Numbered from the stretch's first letter, positions 27,011-35,568 are shown. The stretch is 64,000 nt of DNA from Halotia wernerae (GCA_034931985.1 JAYGHB010000097.1:1-64000), one strand, 5' to 3'. The notes: a model not told the origin generated them from the letters alone. A program made the numbers and translations.

Positions 27011-27091
27011 GAGATAAGGGATAGAGCCTGAAAACCGCGTTGAAAAAAGAGGCATTTGTGAGGTTTGAGTGCCATTAAGAGCAAAGCTAAG

Positions 27092-27389
27092 TCAGCCCAT
27101 AATTCCATGCCATATATCCATGAGTTGCCCATAAAGAGCAAAGCTAAAATCACTTTGGCGAGGGGTCAGATCCTGGTGTTGTTTAATATGTCCGGCATAA
27201 GTTTCTATCCCTAAATATAGCCAAAACTTAGAAATTAAAGCCCCGAAAGGTTTTCAGCAATTTGGTCTTCCAGACTGACAAAACAGGGCTAAGCAAGGCT
27301 ATCCTTGAATCCACCCGCGAGTACCTGCTGAATCTTGTCAAGGAAGAACTCAGCTAACATCTGACGGGTACTCACATCTGCGCTTAATC
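27092..27389 (-). pseudogene. Decayed gene of unknown family downstream of the mrp operon
   Basis: Minus-strand frames together spell a protein: LSADVSTRQMLAEFFLDKIQ..., VLAGGFKDSLA then a TAG, then VSLEDQIAENLSG, then after a frameshift ALISKFWLYLGIETYAGHIK, continuing to LTPRQSDFSFALYGQLMDIW and a TGA at 27092-27094. One nonsense codon and one frameshift show that it is dead. I do not recognise the family. It has no start codon in view and is cut on the right by sequence leading into the MITE. Confidence 0.5.
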
Positions 27390-27422
27390 ATCGGTGAGAG
27401 GTTAAGATAATCTTATTTCTAA

Positions 27423-27672
27423 CAATACCTTCGCCAATTTACGAGGGTGAGATGATGATGCTTTAACCATTAACTCCCATTTCTTTGAGGGTTGGCAAAA
27501 ACAATCAGTCCTAAAAATTCCTTTAAGGTTTCCTACAAGGGTTTTTTAACGTATTGACAGCAGGATAAGGGTTTCAGATGAAAAACCACCTTTTCATCGA
27601 AACGCTTATGTATGCTTAATTTTGCCACTTTTGCCAAAATTTATCTAGGCTCTTATTTTGGCAAAGGTATTG
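27423..27672. mobile_element. 250-bp MITE, copy 2
   Basis: Identical at every base to 11172-11421. It has the same inverted ends and is bounded by a different direct duplication, TTCTAA at 27417-27422 and 27673-27678. Two identical copies with independent 6-bp target duplications show that this unit moved recently, using a transposase not encoded in the element. Confidence 0.9.
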
Positions 27673-27698
27673 TTCTAAGAAACCAGATTTCCTGAACA

Positions 27699-27932
27699 GT
27701 GAAGGACAAGCTGCGGCGTAACGCAGTGCTTATGAACGAGCTGCCTATAGTCCACATACCCTCGATTTCGTCGAAGGACACGGAACTGGCACAGTTGTTG
27801 GCGAGTGTTGAGCAGGCGATCACCCTAGCTCAAGCAGCAGAAAGGAATGAGCTACTTTTTTCTACATTACTTTTTACTACAGACCGCCCTCTTTCTTCAT
27901 CCTCTTCTTTTGGCGAAGGTATTGTAATTTAA
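27699..27932 (+). CDS. Hypothetical 77-residue frame (doubtful)
   Basis: A GTG-initiated frame directly downstream of the MITE encodes MNELPIVHIPSISSKD followed by a helical stretch TELAQLLASVEQAITLAQAA. It has protein-like composition in the middle but no clear ribosome site. Its 3' end is built from a MITE-like terminal sequence (27908-27924), so at least the C-terminus is not original. It may be a gene fragment; no family recognised. Confidence 0.25.
   Translation: MKDKLRRNAVLMNELPIVHIPSISSKDTELAQLLASVEQAITLAQAAERNELLFSTLLFTTDRPLSSSSSFGEGIVI
27908..27924. repeat. Orphan MITE-type terminal repeat
   Basis: TTTTGGCGAAGGTATTG differs from the right end of the 250-bp MITE by one base, and its last 15 bases are the exact complement of the MITE left end. 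No partner end with a matching target duplication (TAATTT) was found nearby, so it is a relic end of a related element. Confidence 0.55.
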
Positions 27933-28099
27933 TAAAGCAATTTTATTTACATACATCAAAACAGCTATAAGCTAATCTAATAGGATAAATTTATTAACAT
28001 AATAGCTACAAATAATAATTTTCTACTCAAATTAGATTTATTTTCGTAGAAAACGATCTATCTTCTAGAATAGATCCTATCTTGTTGCCGATAATATAG

Positions 28100-28173
28100 G
28101 GCGAACGATGGGAATTGAACCCACGAATGGTGGTACCACAAACCACTGCCTTAACCACTTGGCTACGCTCGCC
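28100..28173 (-). tRNA. trnH: tRNA-His (anticodon GTG)
   Basis: The minus strand folds as a full cloverleaf: acceptor stem GCGAGCG/CGTTCGC with one G:T pair, plus the extra 5' G pairing with C73, as required for tRNA-His. The D arm contains AGTGGTTAAGGC, the anticodon stem GTGGT/ACCAC carries loop TTGTGGT with anticodon GTG, and the T arm reads GTGGGTTCAATTCCCAT. The 3' CCA is not encoded. Confidence 0.95.
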
Positions 28174-28294
28174 ATTCATACATCTTGATTATACAATCTT
28201 TTGGGGAAGGTATCAAGAGTTTTTTCCAGGAACGGACTCAGTTAATCTAGAGTCTTGGGAGCCTAATGACCACAACGAATCACAGTTAGAAAAC

Positions 28295-28675
28295 ATGAAA
28301 CCCCTTACAATTATGGCATACACAGGAGCAGCAGGACTAGCCGTATTGGGTGTGACAATGGCCAAGACCAATCCCAGTCAGACCGAATATGAAGAGTATG
28401 GGGTGCAACGGCTGACACAATACTTAAAAGAGGATGTTTGCAATAAAACACCAAAGCTGATAGAAAGTTTAATACATTCAAATTGTCAAAAAATGGTAGA
28501 TTCAGCTAACCCACGTATAAAAGAAGTTCTGGCACTGACTACACAAAGGCAAGACTTTATTTTTTTTAGTATTTACCGCACAGATTTTAAGCTGAGTAAC
28601 TGGATACCTTCTTACAGATTTGAAACGGTGGGAGCATTGAATAACTTTTATACTTACACAGCTGAACAGCAATAA
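28295..28675 (+). CDS. DUF4359 family protein
   Basis: A 126-residue protein with one N-terminal hydrophobic segment (LTIMAYTGAAGLAVLGVTMA, residues 4-23), likely a signal anchor, followed by a small extracytoplasmic domain containing TNPSQTEYEEYGVQRLTQYLKEDVCNK, a second Cys in IHSNCQKMV, and ...TQRQDFIFFSIYRTDFKL. This matches the cyanobacterial DUF4359 pattern. A longer frame upstream would run through tRNA-His, so the ATG at 28295 is used. Two cysteines could form a disulphide. Function unknown. Confidence 0.7.
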   Translation: MKPLTIMAYTGAAGLAVLGVTMAKTNPSQTEYEEYGVQRLTQYLKEDVCNKTPKLIESLIHSNCQKMVDSANPRIKEVLALTTQRQDFIFFSIYRTDFKLSNWIPSYRFETVGALNNFYTYTAEQQ

Positions 28676-28750
28676 GACAAGAAGCCAGGGGAAGATCTAG
28701 AATTAATTGGGAATACTAATAATTAAGCCCAGAAAAAGTTCTACCTTGTA

Positions 28751-30088
28751 ATGAAACTCTGTCCCCACATTGGTTGTTTGTATTCGCAAAACTCCGACAC
28801 GGCTCGATTTTGTAATAAATGTAGTGAACAACTATTGCTCCAAGACCGCTATCATTTGCTTCGTTTCATTGGATGTGGTGGTTTTAGCAGAACTTTTTTG
28901 GCAGTGGATGAACACAAAAATAGGTGTGTAATCAAACAGCTCTGTTTTCCTGAGGAAAGCGGGGAAAGCTTTCAAAAAGCAGTGAAATTATTTCGTCAAG
29001 AAGCAGTTCGCCTTCATGAATTGCAGCATCCCCAAATACCTCAATTATTAGGGTACTTTGAACAAGAGCATCGACTGTATTTAGTGCAGGAATTGATTGC
29101 AGGACAAACACTAGCACAGGAATTGCAAGCACAAGGAGTGTTTAGCGAAACCCAAATTTGGGAACTACTCAAAAATTTATTGCCAGTCCTGCAATTTATC
29201 CATGAGCGACAAGTGATTCATCGGGATATTAAGCCAGCAAATATCATGCGTCGCTCACCCCTAGGCGATTTGGTTTTGATTGACTTCGGAGTAGCTAAAC
29301 ACTTTACTGCTACAGCGTTGCTACACACAGGTACTACAATAGGTAGCCCAGAATATATAGCTCCTGAACAAATCAGAGGTAAAGCACTACCAGCTAGTGA
29401 TTTATACAGTTTGGGTGTCACCTGTATTTACTTACTAACAGGGATTTCTCCCTTTGATTTGTTTGATGTTAATAGTAACTGCTGGGTATGGCGTGATTAT
29501 TTGCTGAGTGGACAGACTGTAAGTAATTACCTAGGACAGATTCTCGATCAACTGCTGCAAAATGCCCTATCGCAACGGTACAAATCTGCCGCAGAAGTTT
29601 TACAAGCCTTAGATTTAAAGCCACAACTCGTTAAGCGATCGCCAGTTCATACCTTAGATTCAGAATATCATCACTTGCACGATTTACTTGCTATGCGTAA
29701 ATGGCAATTAGCAGATCAAGAAACTTGGGCGCTAATGTGTCAGGCCATATCGAAGCCGATTGGTAGCTATCTTTTTAGTAGTGACATTGAAAAGTTACCT
29801 TGTGAGGATTTACAGACAATTGATCAATTGTGGATGCAATACAGCCGGGGGCGTTTTGGGTTCAGCGTCCAGAAGCAAATTTATGAAAGCGTTAACGGTG
29901 ACTATGGCAAGTTTTGCACTGCTATTGGCTGGGATATTTACAACTCTACTCCTCGATTTAATTTTAGTTGGTCAGCCCCTCAGGGACACTTACCCTCGCG
30001 CAGTTGGGCTGGTGGAACTCAGTGGTGGCGACATATCAGTGTTTTAGCTGCCAAACTCGTAACCTGTTACCCTAAAATTAGCCACTGA
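28751..30088 (+). CDS. Ser/Thr protein kinase with zinc ribbon and C-terminal GUN4 domain
   Basis: A 445-residue protein in three parts. Residues 1-30 hold a zinc ribbon (C4, C9, C21, C24). Residues 34-300 are a complete Hanks-type kinase: G41-x-GGFS loop, Lys62, HRD (157-159) with Asn164, DFG (178-180) and GSPEYIAPEQ. Residues about 305-445 are a GUN4 domain (LHDLLAMRKWQLADQET, CEDLQTIDQLW, GRFGFSVQKQIY and GWD near 395), the porphyrin-binding fold that stimulates Mg-chelatase. All catalytic kinase residues are present. Two tetrapyrrole genes follow, the first only 18 bases downstream, suggesting shared transcription and a link between porphyrin level and phosphorylation, which is inference. 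Confidence 0.9.
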   Translation: MKLCPHIGCLYSQNSDTARFCNKCSEQLLLQDRYHLLRFIGCGGFSRTFLAVDEHKNRCVIKQLCFPEESGESFQKAVKLFRQEAVRLHELQHPQIPQLLGYFEQEHRLYLVQELIAGQTLAQELQAQGVFSETQIWELLKNLLPVLQFIHERQVIHRDIKPANIMRRSPLGDLVLIDFGVAKHFTATALLHTGTTIGSPEYIAPEQIRGKALPASDLYSLGVTCIYLLTGISPFDLFDVNSNCWVWRDYLLSGQTVSNYLGQILDQLLQNALSQRYKSAAEVLQALDLKPQLVKRSPVHTLDSEYHHLHDLLAMRKWQLADQETWALMCQAISKPIGSYLFSSDIEKLPCEDLQTIDQLWMQYSRGRFGFSVQKQIYESVNGDYGKFCTAIGWDIYNSTPRFNFSWSAPQGHLPSRSWAGGTQWWRHISVLAAKLVTCYPKISH

Positions 30089-30106
30089 GAGTTATACCTT
30101 ATATCA

Positions 30107-30847
30107 ATGTCATCAGCGTATCTGCTGGTATCTCACGGAAGTCGTGACCCACGCCCAGAAATTGCTATGCAGCAATTAGCAGGGCTAGTAAATTACAAAC
30201 TGCAAAAATCTATATCTGCTACTGGTGGCGTAATATCTCCACCCAAGTCTGAAAATCTTGTAGGTATAGCTTGTTTAGAAATGAGTTCTGAGCCTTTGCA
30301 TGAGCAGATTAGGATATTTGCTCAGAGTGCTTTGGCAAGCGGGTGTAATTGCCTGAAAATCATCCCGCTATTTCTGCTACCAGGAGTCCATGTGATGACA
30401 GACATTCCAGCAGAAATCGCCTTAGCACAACAGGCTCTTAGTCAAGATATAATAATTGACCTGCAACCATATTTAGGCAGTCAACCTGGTTTAGAGACAT
30501 TGCTGACAAAGAAAATGGCTGCTATCACAACAGAAGCATGGATTCTGTTAGCTCATGGTAGCCGCCGCCCTGGCTCCCAACAACCAGTGGAAACACGGGC
30601 GGCGAATCTGGGAGCAGTCAGCGCTTATTGGGCTATGTCTTTTAGTTTAGAATCACGGGTAAAAGAATTGATTGCGGCTGGCAAGAGGGAAATTGCAATT
30701 TTGCCATACTTTCTATTCACAGGTGGCATAACAGATGCGATCGCCCAGTCAGTAGAAGAGCTAAAATTACATTTCCCGGCTGTGACCTTCCAACTGGCTC
30801 AGCCTTTGGGAGCAAGTGCAGAATTAGCCGACCTAATTTGTGACTGA
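30107..30847 (+). CDS. sirB: Sirohydrochlorin chelatase-like protein (SirB/CbiX)
   Basis: A 246-residue CbiX-type chelatase that inserts iron (siroheme) or cobalt into sirohydrochlorin. It has two CbiX repeats, each opening with a His motif: LLVSHGSRDPRPE (residue 6 onward) and WILLAHGSRRPGSQ (about 145 onward); the second repeat ends in LPYFLFTGGITDAI. The long form with two repeats is typical of cyanobacteria. It precedes the SUMT gene by 44 bases on the same strand, so the pair forms the sirohydrochlorin step. Metal preference is not readable from sequence. Confidence 0.88.
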   Translation: MSSAYLLVSHGSRDPRPEIAMQQLAGLVNYKLQKSISATGGVISPPKSENLVGIACLEMSSEPLHEQIRIFAQSALASGCNCLKIIPLFLLPGVHVMTDIPAEIALAQQALSQDIIIDLQPYLGSQPGLETLLTKKMAAITTEAWILLAHGSRRPGSQQPVETRAANLGAVSAYWAMSFSLESRVKELIAAGKREIAILPYFLFTGGITDAIAQSVEELKLHFPAVTFQLAQPLGASAELADLICD

Positions 30848-30891
30848 GTATTATACATGTAAACTGCACAGAAAAAGAGGGGTCAAAATAT

Positions 30892-31638
30892 TTGGGAAAG
30901 GTTTATTTAGTCGGTGCGGGGCCAGGAGATCCAGGATTAATGACTCTCAAGGGTAAAGGCTTGTTGGAATGTGCAGACGTAGTTATCTATGATGCCTTAG
31001 TAAGTCCGGCAATTCTGGCAATGATTAATCCCCAAGCCGAGCAAATCAATGCCGGTAAGCGGATGGGGAGACATTCACTATTGCAAGAAGAAACAACCCA
31101 TCTGCTGGTAGAAAAAGCCCAGGATCATGCAATAGTAGTGCGGCTCAAAGGCGGTGACCCGTTTATCTTTGGTCGCGGTGGCGAAGAAATGGCAGATCTG
31201 GTAAAAGCAGGAATATCTGTTGAAGTTGTGCCTGGAATCACATCGGGAATCGCGGCTCCAGCCTACGCAGGTATACCTTTAACCCATCGGCTGCATAGTT
31301 CATCTGTGATCTTTGTTACAGGTCACGAGTCGGCGGGTAAGTATCGTCCGCAAGTAAATTGGCAGGCGATCGCCCACGGTTCTGAAACGATTGTCATATA
31401 CATGGGAATCCACAATTTGCCTTACATTGTGGAACAGCTAAGTGCAGCTGGACTAAGTTTAGAGACACCGATTGCTTTAGTGCGTTGGGGTACGCGACCC
31501 GAACAAGAAGAATTAATTGGTGAATTGGGAACAATTGTTGAGCAAGTTGAAAAAACGGGATTTGAAGCCCCAGCGATCGCGGTAATTGGACAAGTGGTAA
31601 ATATGCACAGTATTTTATCTAGCTGTCGTCCAGTTTAA
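30892..31638 (+). CDS. cobA: Uroporphyrinogen-III C-methyltransferase (SUMT)
   Basis: A 248-residue SAM-dependent methyltransferase making precorrin-2, the first step off the heme path toward siroheme and cobalamin. Seen: GKVYLVGAGPGDPGLMTLKG at the start, DVVIYDALVS, GKRMGRHSL, VVRLKGGDPFIFGRGGEE, VEVVPGITSGIAAPAYAGIPLTHR and VTGH. The start is TTG at 30892, with AGAGGGG as a ribosome site. It is the third gene of a run beginning with the GUN4 kinase. A second SUMT domain exists in the fusion gene at 43696-45282. Confidence 0.92.
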   Translation: MGKVYLVGAGPGDPGLMTLKGKGLLECADVVIYDALVSPAILAMINPQAEQINAGKRMGRHSLLQEETTHLLVEKAQDHAIVVRLKGGDPFIFGRGGEEMADLVKAGISVEVVPGITSGIAAPAYAGIPLTHRLHSSSVIFVTGHESAGKYRPQVNWQAIAHGSETIVIYMGIHNLPYIVEQLSAAGLSLETPIALVRWGTRPEQEELIGELGTIVEQVEKTGFEAPAIAVIGQVVNMHSILSSCRPV

Positions 31639-31650
31639 TGGATGAAAAAA

Positions 31651-32721
31651 CTACACAATGTGCTGAAAGATAACCTTTAAAATATCTCCTTGTGTAAAAG
31701 GCTTTTTTAAATAGCCGGAAGCTCCGACAAACTTAGCTCTGGCTCTATCTATCAATCTAGTTTTTCCTGTAACCATAATCACAGGCGTATTTTTAAAATG
31801 TGAATGTTTGCGTAATAAAGAACATAGTTCATACCCATCTAAATTAGGCATATCTACGTCTAATAAAATTATGTCTGGTTTGGTACGGAGAATTTCCATC
31901 AACGCTTTTAGAGAATCTGTAACTCCGATAAAGGAAAATATTTGCTCATCTAAAAAGTTTTTGATGACATTCAATATAGCTGGACTGTCATCAATACAGA
32001 ATATGGTATAGGTTTTCTTATTAACAGAAGTTTGAGAAGTTCGCTGATAGCTATTATCAACAGCATGATTTTGCTGAGACAAAAATCTTGGGGAGGATTC
32101 TATTCTCGACGCTGGTGGTTCAGTTTTGGGTTGAGTTGGGCGTAATAATTGCGATCGCTGGCTTAGTTCAAGTGATGAATAGACATTTTCTGTATGTGAA
32201 GAGGGCTGTTGACACTGTTCGACTAGTAAGCGGAGATTCAGATGACAGAACTTTGGCATATCATCCAAAAAGCTTTCTGGAATAAACTCATAGCTCCCTT
32301 CTTCCAAATTCAGAAACGATTCCAGGACTTCTAGTGCTAATTGCTCTATCAGTATGGCAGCTTGAGAAGGACTAATATATTTCTGAGTCACTAACCAGCA
32401 AATAGCCAGATAATCAGGGTTCGGTATTGTCTGATTTTCAATACCAGTTTCAAATATCGCCTGCAATTGCTCGTGAATTCCGCGAGGAAGAGTAGAAATT
32501 TGCTGACTCAGTTTTTGCAAGTTTCTATAAAGCGGCTCAAACATCTTCTCTGAGTAGCAGGCATAAATTAGCTTACCCTTGTCTACATAGATTGACCAAG
32601 AACCTGAAGTGCTAAATACTTGCAAACAACCAGTAACAGATCTACCAGTGATTTTTTTTAACAGTGATAAGGGCTGAAGTTTTTGGAAAAATCTATATCT
32701 ACTAATGGGTAGTGTCTTCAT
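31651..32721 (-). CDS. PatA-like response regulator (PATAN/DUF4388 + receiver)
   Basis: A 356-residue protein. Residues about 1-180 form a PATAN (DUF4388-type) region with LLKKITGRSVTGCLQVFSTSGSWSIYVDKGKLIYA; a loose linker (about 185-235) follows; residues about 238-356 form a CheY-like receiver with FCIDDSPAIL, the phosphoacceptor Asp in ILLDVDMPNLDGYELC and the K of GYLKKPFTQGD. PatA and PixG-type regulators have this design and act in heterocyst patterning and motility. There is no output DNA-binding domain. No kinase is adjacent. Which member it is cannot be said. Confidence 0.85.
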   Translation of the reverse strand: MKTLPISRYRFFQKLQPLSLLKKITGRSVTGCLQVFSTSGSWSIYVDKGKLIYACYSEKMFEPLYRNLQKLSQQISTLPRGIHEQLQAIFETGIENQTIPNPDYLAICWLVTQKYISPSQAAILIEQLALEVLESFLNLEEGSYEFIPESFLDDMPKFCHLNLRLLVEQCQQPSSHTENVYSSLELSQRSQLLRPTQPKTEPPASRIESSPRFLSQQNHAVDNSYQRTSQTSVNKKTYTIFCIDDSPAILNVIKNFLDEQIFSFIGVTDSLKALMEILRTKPDIILLDVDMPNLDGYELCSLLRKHSHFKNTPVIMVTGKTRLIDRARAKFVGASGYLKKPFTQGDILKVIFQHIV

Positions 32722-33785
32722 TGGGTGGGACAGCTTTTAAGATAAAATAATATTTGCATTCAAATTTTGCGAATATCCTTTGCGGCATTCACTGCGACAT
32801 TTTATGAGTTACTGTTCAGATAAATATAGCTGTCAGATTTGAGTTGGTACAGAGATTCTTCACCCCTAACTCCTAATTTCCCAATATCTGCTAAGCTATT
32901 ATTCATCAAATTCCAATTTGCTTTGGTAGACCCTGCGATGTTCTTGCCAAATGGCAAAATGACCCAACTGATTGTCAGGAAATAGTATTGCAAAAATCAA
33001 TTTTATTTTCTGTATCCTTTGCTAATCTGGCTAATCTAACAGTAACTCAAGTATTATCAGCAGACTATTGGCTCTAGCCCATCAGTAGCAAAAGTATTCT
33101 TGGTATACGTATTTTGTATCCTGAAATAATAGCCAATGAGCGTTGATCAGATAAGCTTTGCATACACTTTTTTCAGGGTAGCTTCAGCTAAAGTAGACTG
33201 TATCCCTTGAACTAAGTATTTATTGAATCCAACGTTTTACATCAATTTTCCAAAATCAAGGAACAGATGCAAATCCACAAACCCAGGTAAAATCTAACTT
33301 TCTTAATTACTAATTACGAATTACGAATTGGTATTACCCAAGTTTGAGGTTGTAGAGCTTTTCTCTGTCATACTTTGGTAAAATTAGTTCTTGTACAAGC
33401 ATAATGACAAATTTTTGCTCAAGGTGAGCTAGTTGACAATCTCAACCAAAATGATGTGTAGTGAGATGCAAAAATGACTAACGCTGCTGCGTGAAATATC
33501 TTCATAAGCATTGGAAACGGGTTTTAGGGTTTTAGTGGTGTATCCTGATAAATAACCACCCTATACAAGTCTGAGTACCAAATTCAAGAATTTATGGATT
33601 CAAGAAGTATAGTAGGTATCGGCAAAATAGCTTTTTATAGCTCAATGGTAGATGGCAAGTAATTTATTCACTATATTCAGACTACTGTAAGTTGTAATCG
33701 AAGCCGGAAAAAGTATATGAAATTCATAACAATTAAGTAAAGGAAATATAAAAACTGATTAATATAATTGTTTATTACTTTGCCA
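32722..33785. other. One-kilobase gap without supported genes
   Basis: The gap upstream of the PatA-like gene holds only short frames without family resemblance. It includes two TTACGAA heptamers near 33312-33325 and AT-rich DNA. It may contain a long promoter for the regulator. I see no tRNA, array or large repeat. Confidence 0.5.
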
Positions 33786-33995
33786 TTAATTTGAACGGCG
33801 CTGTCTCCCCAACGCAGTGTCCTTAGTTCCGACGTGACCCGCCGTACTCAATCCCTTTTCTAATATGTTTCGTGCAGCGTTCCAATCTCTATCTTGAGTA
33901 TATCCACAGTGAGGACAAGTATGAATTTTGGTACTAAGAGATTTTTTGACAACCTCACCACAGTTAGAGCAATCCTGACTGGTGTAGTGGGGATT
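33786..33995 (-). pseudogene. TnpB C-terminal relic
   Basis: The minus strand encodes NPHYTSQDCSNCGEVVKKSL, then a zinc ribbon TCPHCGYTQDRDWNAARNIL and EKGLSTAGHVGTKDTALG, ending in TAA at 33786-33788. This is the last 70 residues of an IS200/IS605 TnpB, clearly related to but distinct from the intact tnpB at 21602. The RuvC D and E motifs and the N-terminal region are missing; the adjoining DNA belongs to the amidase gene. Confidence 0.85.
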
Positions 33996-34035
33996 CTTGC
34001 AAAGTTAGGTAAATCACGAATGCAGCTAAGTGAGG

Positions 34036-34914
34036 TCATGACGATTTATTCGCTCTATATATTGGACTTAGCTGACGAAAGGTATCTAGTAAAGTCAAAA
34101 GTTTATCAAAATCAAAACTTACAGGGTCAATTTTCTGTCCAGAACGGTCTACTGCTTGGTGAGTGGTAATGCGATCGCTCGGCACTTGACTTTGAGCAAT
34201 TAACCATGCTAATGAATAATACTGTGCCTGCGTGTAGCCGCTGTGAGTTTGTTGGTTCTCTCCACGACCATCTGGCGGTGTTTCTAAAGAAACATGGTAG
34301 GCAAAGTTATTTACAGACGATGGTAAATCAGGATTAGTCTTAACAGTTTCTGCTCCATCGATACCATCGAAGACTGAGTTAGCAGCGCCAAAAGCTCGCT
34401 TGTCTGGAGAGACTAAATAAATAACCGTCCCATCTAGTTGGATTAAGGCATGGTAACTTGCTTGCACACTTTCATCTTCATGAGGTATTTGAAAAAAGTT
34501 AACAGCACTGGAAGCAGAATAACCAGTTTCATGAAGAACAATAATCGGTTGATTGTGCAGAGGTACACCATTCACATCTTGAGCGTACCTCTGGCCGTAA
34601 TTGCTGGGGTCTACTGAGGCAATTTCATATTTTGGTTTATACTGTGCAAAAGCTTGGGTAGTTTTGTACCTTCCAGCAGCTTTATTCGTCTTGACTGGAG
34701 ATTTGGGTAAATCTGGAGATTTTTCTGCTTGGTTTTTTGCTGATTGTAATTTTACCTGGGGATATTCACTCCAGGCTGTAGTAATCTCTTGATTTGAGGG
34801 CGTTATTGTATTACTTTGTGATTGGGATATTTTCCCAGCTAAAAGTGCCACGCTCCAAGCAGTAAACATTAGAGAAATTAGTAGCACCCTAGTCGCCCAG
34901 TCTCTAAACCGCAT
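34036..34914 (-). CDS. N-acetylmuramoyl-L-alanine amidase (Amidase_2 type)
   Basis: A 292-residue exported enzyme. Residues about 8-27 (RVLLISLMFTAWSVALLAGK) are a signal peptide or anchor, followed by a low-complexity Lys/Ser linker to about 105. The amidase domain runs from PIIVLHETGYSASSAVNFF (first zinc-ligand His) through YHALIQLDGTVIYLV and FAYHVSLE to ITTHQAVDRSGQKIDPVSFDFDKLL, with the His and Lys/Asp typical of T7-lysozyme-type amidases. It cleaves the peptide from muramic acid in the wall. The C-terminus abuts a TnpB relic. Confidence 0.88.
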   Translation of the reverse strand: MRFRDWATRVLLISLMFTAWSVALLAGKISQSQSNTITPSNQEITTAWSEYPQVKLQSAKNQAEKSPDLPKSPVKTNKAAGRYKTTQAFAQYKPKYEIASVDPSNYGQRYAQDVNGVPLHNQPIIVLHETGYSASSAVNFFQIPHEDESVQASYHALIQLDGTVIYLVSPDKRAFGAANSVFDGIDGAETVKTNPDLPSSVNNFAYHVSLETPPDGRGENQQTHSGYTQAQYYSLAWLIAQSQVPSDRITTHQAVDRSGQKIDPVSFDFDKLLTLLDTFRQLSPIYRANKSS

Positions 34915-35115
34915 TTTTCTAAAATTGGAGGAAACAGCTAAATAATCAGATTATTTTAATAATAGTCAAAAATAGCCTCAAAACATTCCTTTAAAATGCT
35001 GAAATATTAAGCATTGTTTTTCAAACTTTATCTCTCTACAGAGCTATTTAAATAATATATTTATTTTTCTATAATGTGAATTTTATTAGATTACATATAT
35101 TCAGTCCAGTATAAG

Positions 35116-35568
35116 TCAATACAGTTCAGTTAAGGTTAAAAATAAGCGTTCAATTATTGGATCAGTTTCTGAAATTGATTTTTCCTTGGAATGAGGTTCA
35201 ATAAACTGTCCGATATTTTGTTCAATTGTCTGAGCAATTGGTGGCATCAGCTGTTGGGCTTCATTAACAGGAATCGCAGAAACAGAGGGTGATGGCGATC
35301 GCGCTGACGCTAGGGATTTAAATTTTGGCTGGATCTGTGTAATTTGTGCAATTGCACCAAGTCCGAGTATCGTTCCAGCGATTGCATACATAGTGGGCTT
35401 AGCAAAATATTGAGCGCCCAAATATCCAAGGGCTATTGCAGATGTTGCTACGATGATACTTCCAACGATGATTTGCTGTTGTTTCAATTGCTTATCCTTA
35501 AAGATTTGAATTGACCAAACTTTTTGAAACCTGGGAACCCATGCCCACGTTTTTGAAATGCTTCCCAA
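35116..35568 (-). CDS. Hypothetical two-helix membrane protein
   Basis: A 150-residue protein with two adjacent hydrophobic segments (about residues 33-54 IIVGSIIVATSAIALGYLG and 58-75 TMYAIAGTILGLGAIAQ) and a soluble C-terminal half rich in Ser, Pro and Glu, ending in IIERLFLTLTELY. No family is recognised. It lies between the amidase gene and a divergent CPA1 antiporter with AT-rich gaps on both sides. The frame is long and of normal composition, so it is probably a real gene. Confidence 0.5.
   Translation of the reverse strand: MGSISKTWAWVPRFQKVWSIQIFKDKQLKQQQIIVGSIIVATSAIALGYLGAQYFAKPTMYAIAGTILGLGAIAQITQIQPKFKSLASARSPSPSVSAIPVNEAQQLMPPIAQTIEQNIGQFIEPHSKEKSISETDPIIERLFLTLTELY

Noticed and set aside
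28115..28294. N-terminal extension of the DUF4359 protein
   Set aside because: This part of the frame crosses the tRNA-His gene on the other strand and is not protein-like; the ATG at 28295 gives a normal signal-anchor start.
32802..32993. 63-residue minus-strand frame upstream of the PatA-like gene
   Set aside because: No ribosome site, no recognisable motif and composition like the surrounding AT-rich gap.
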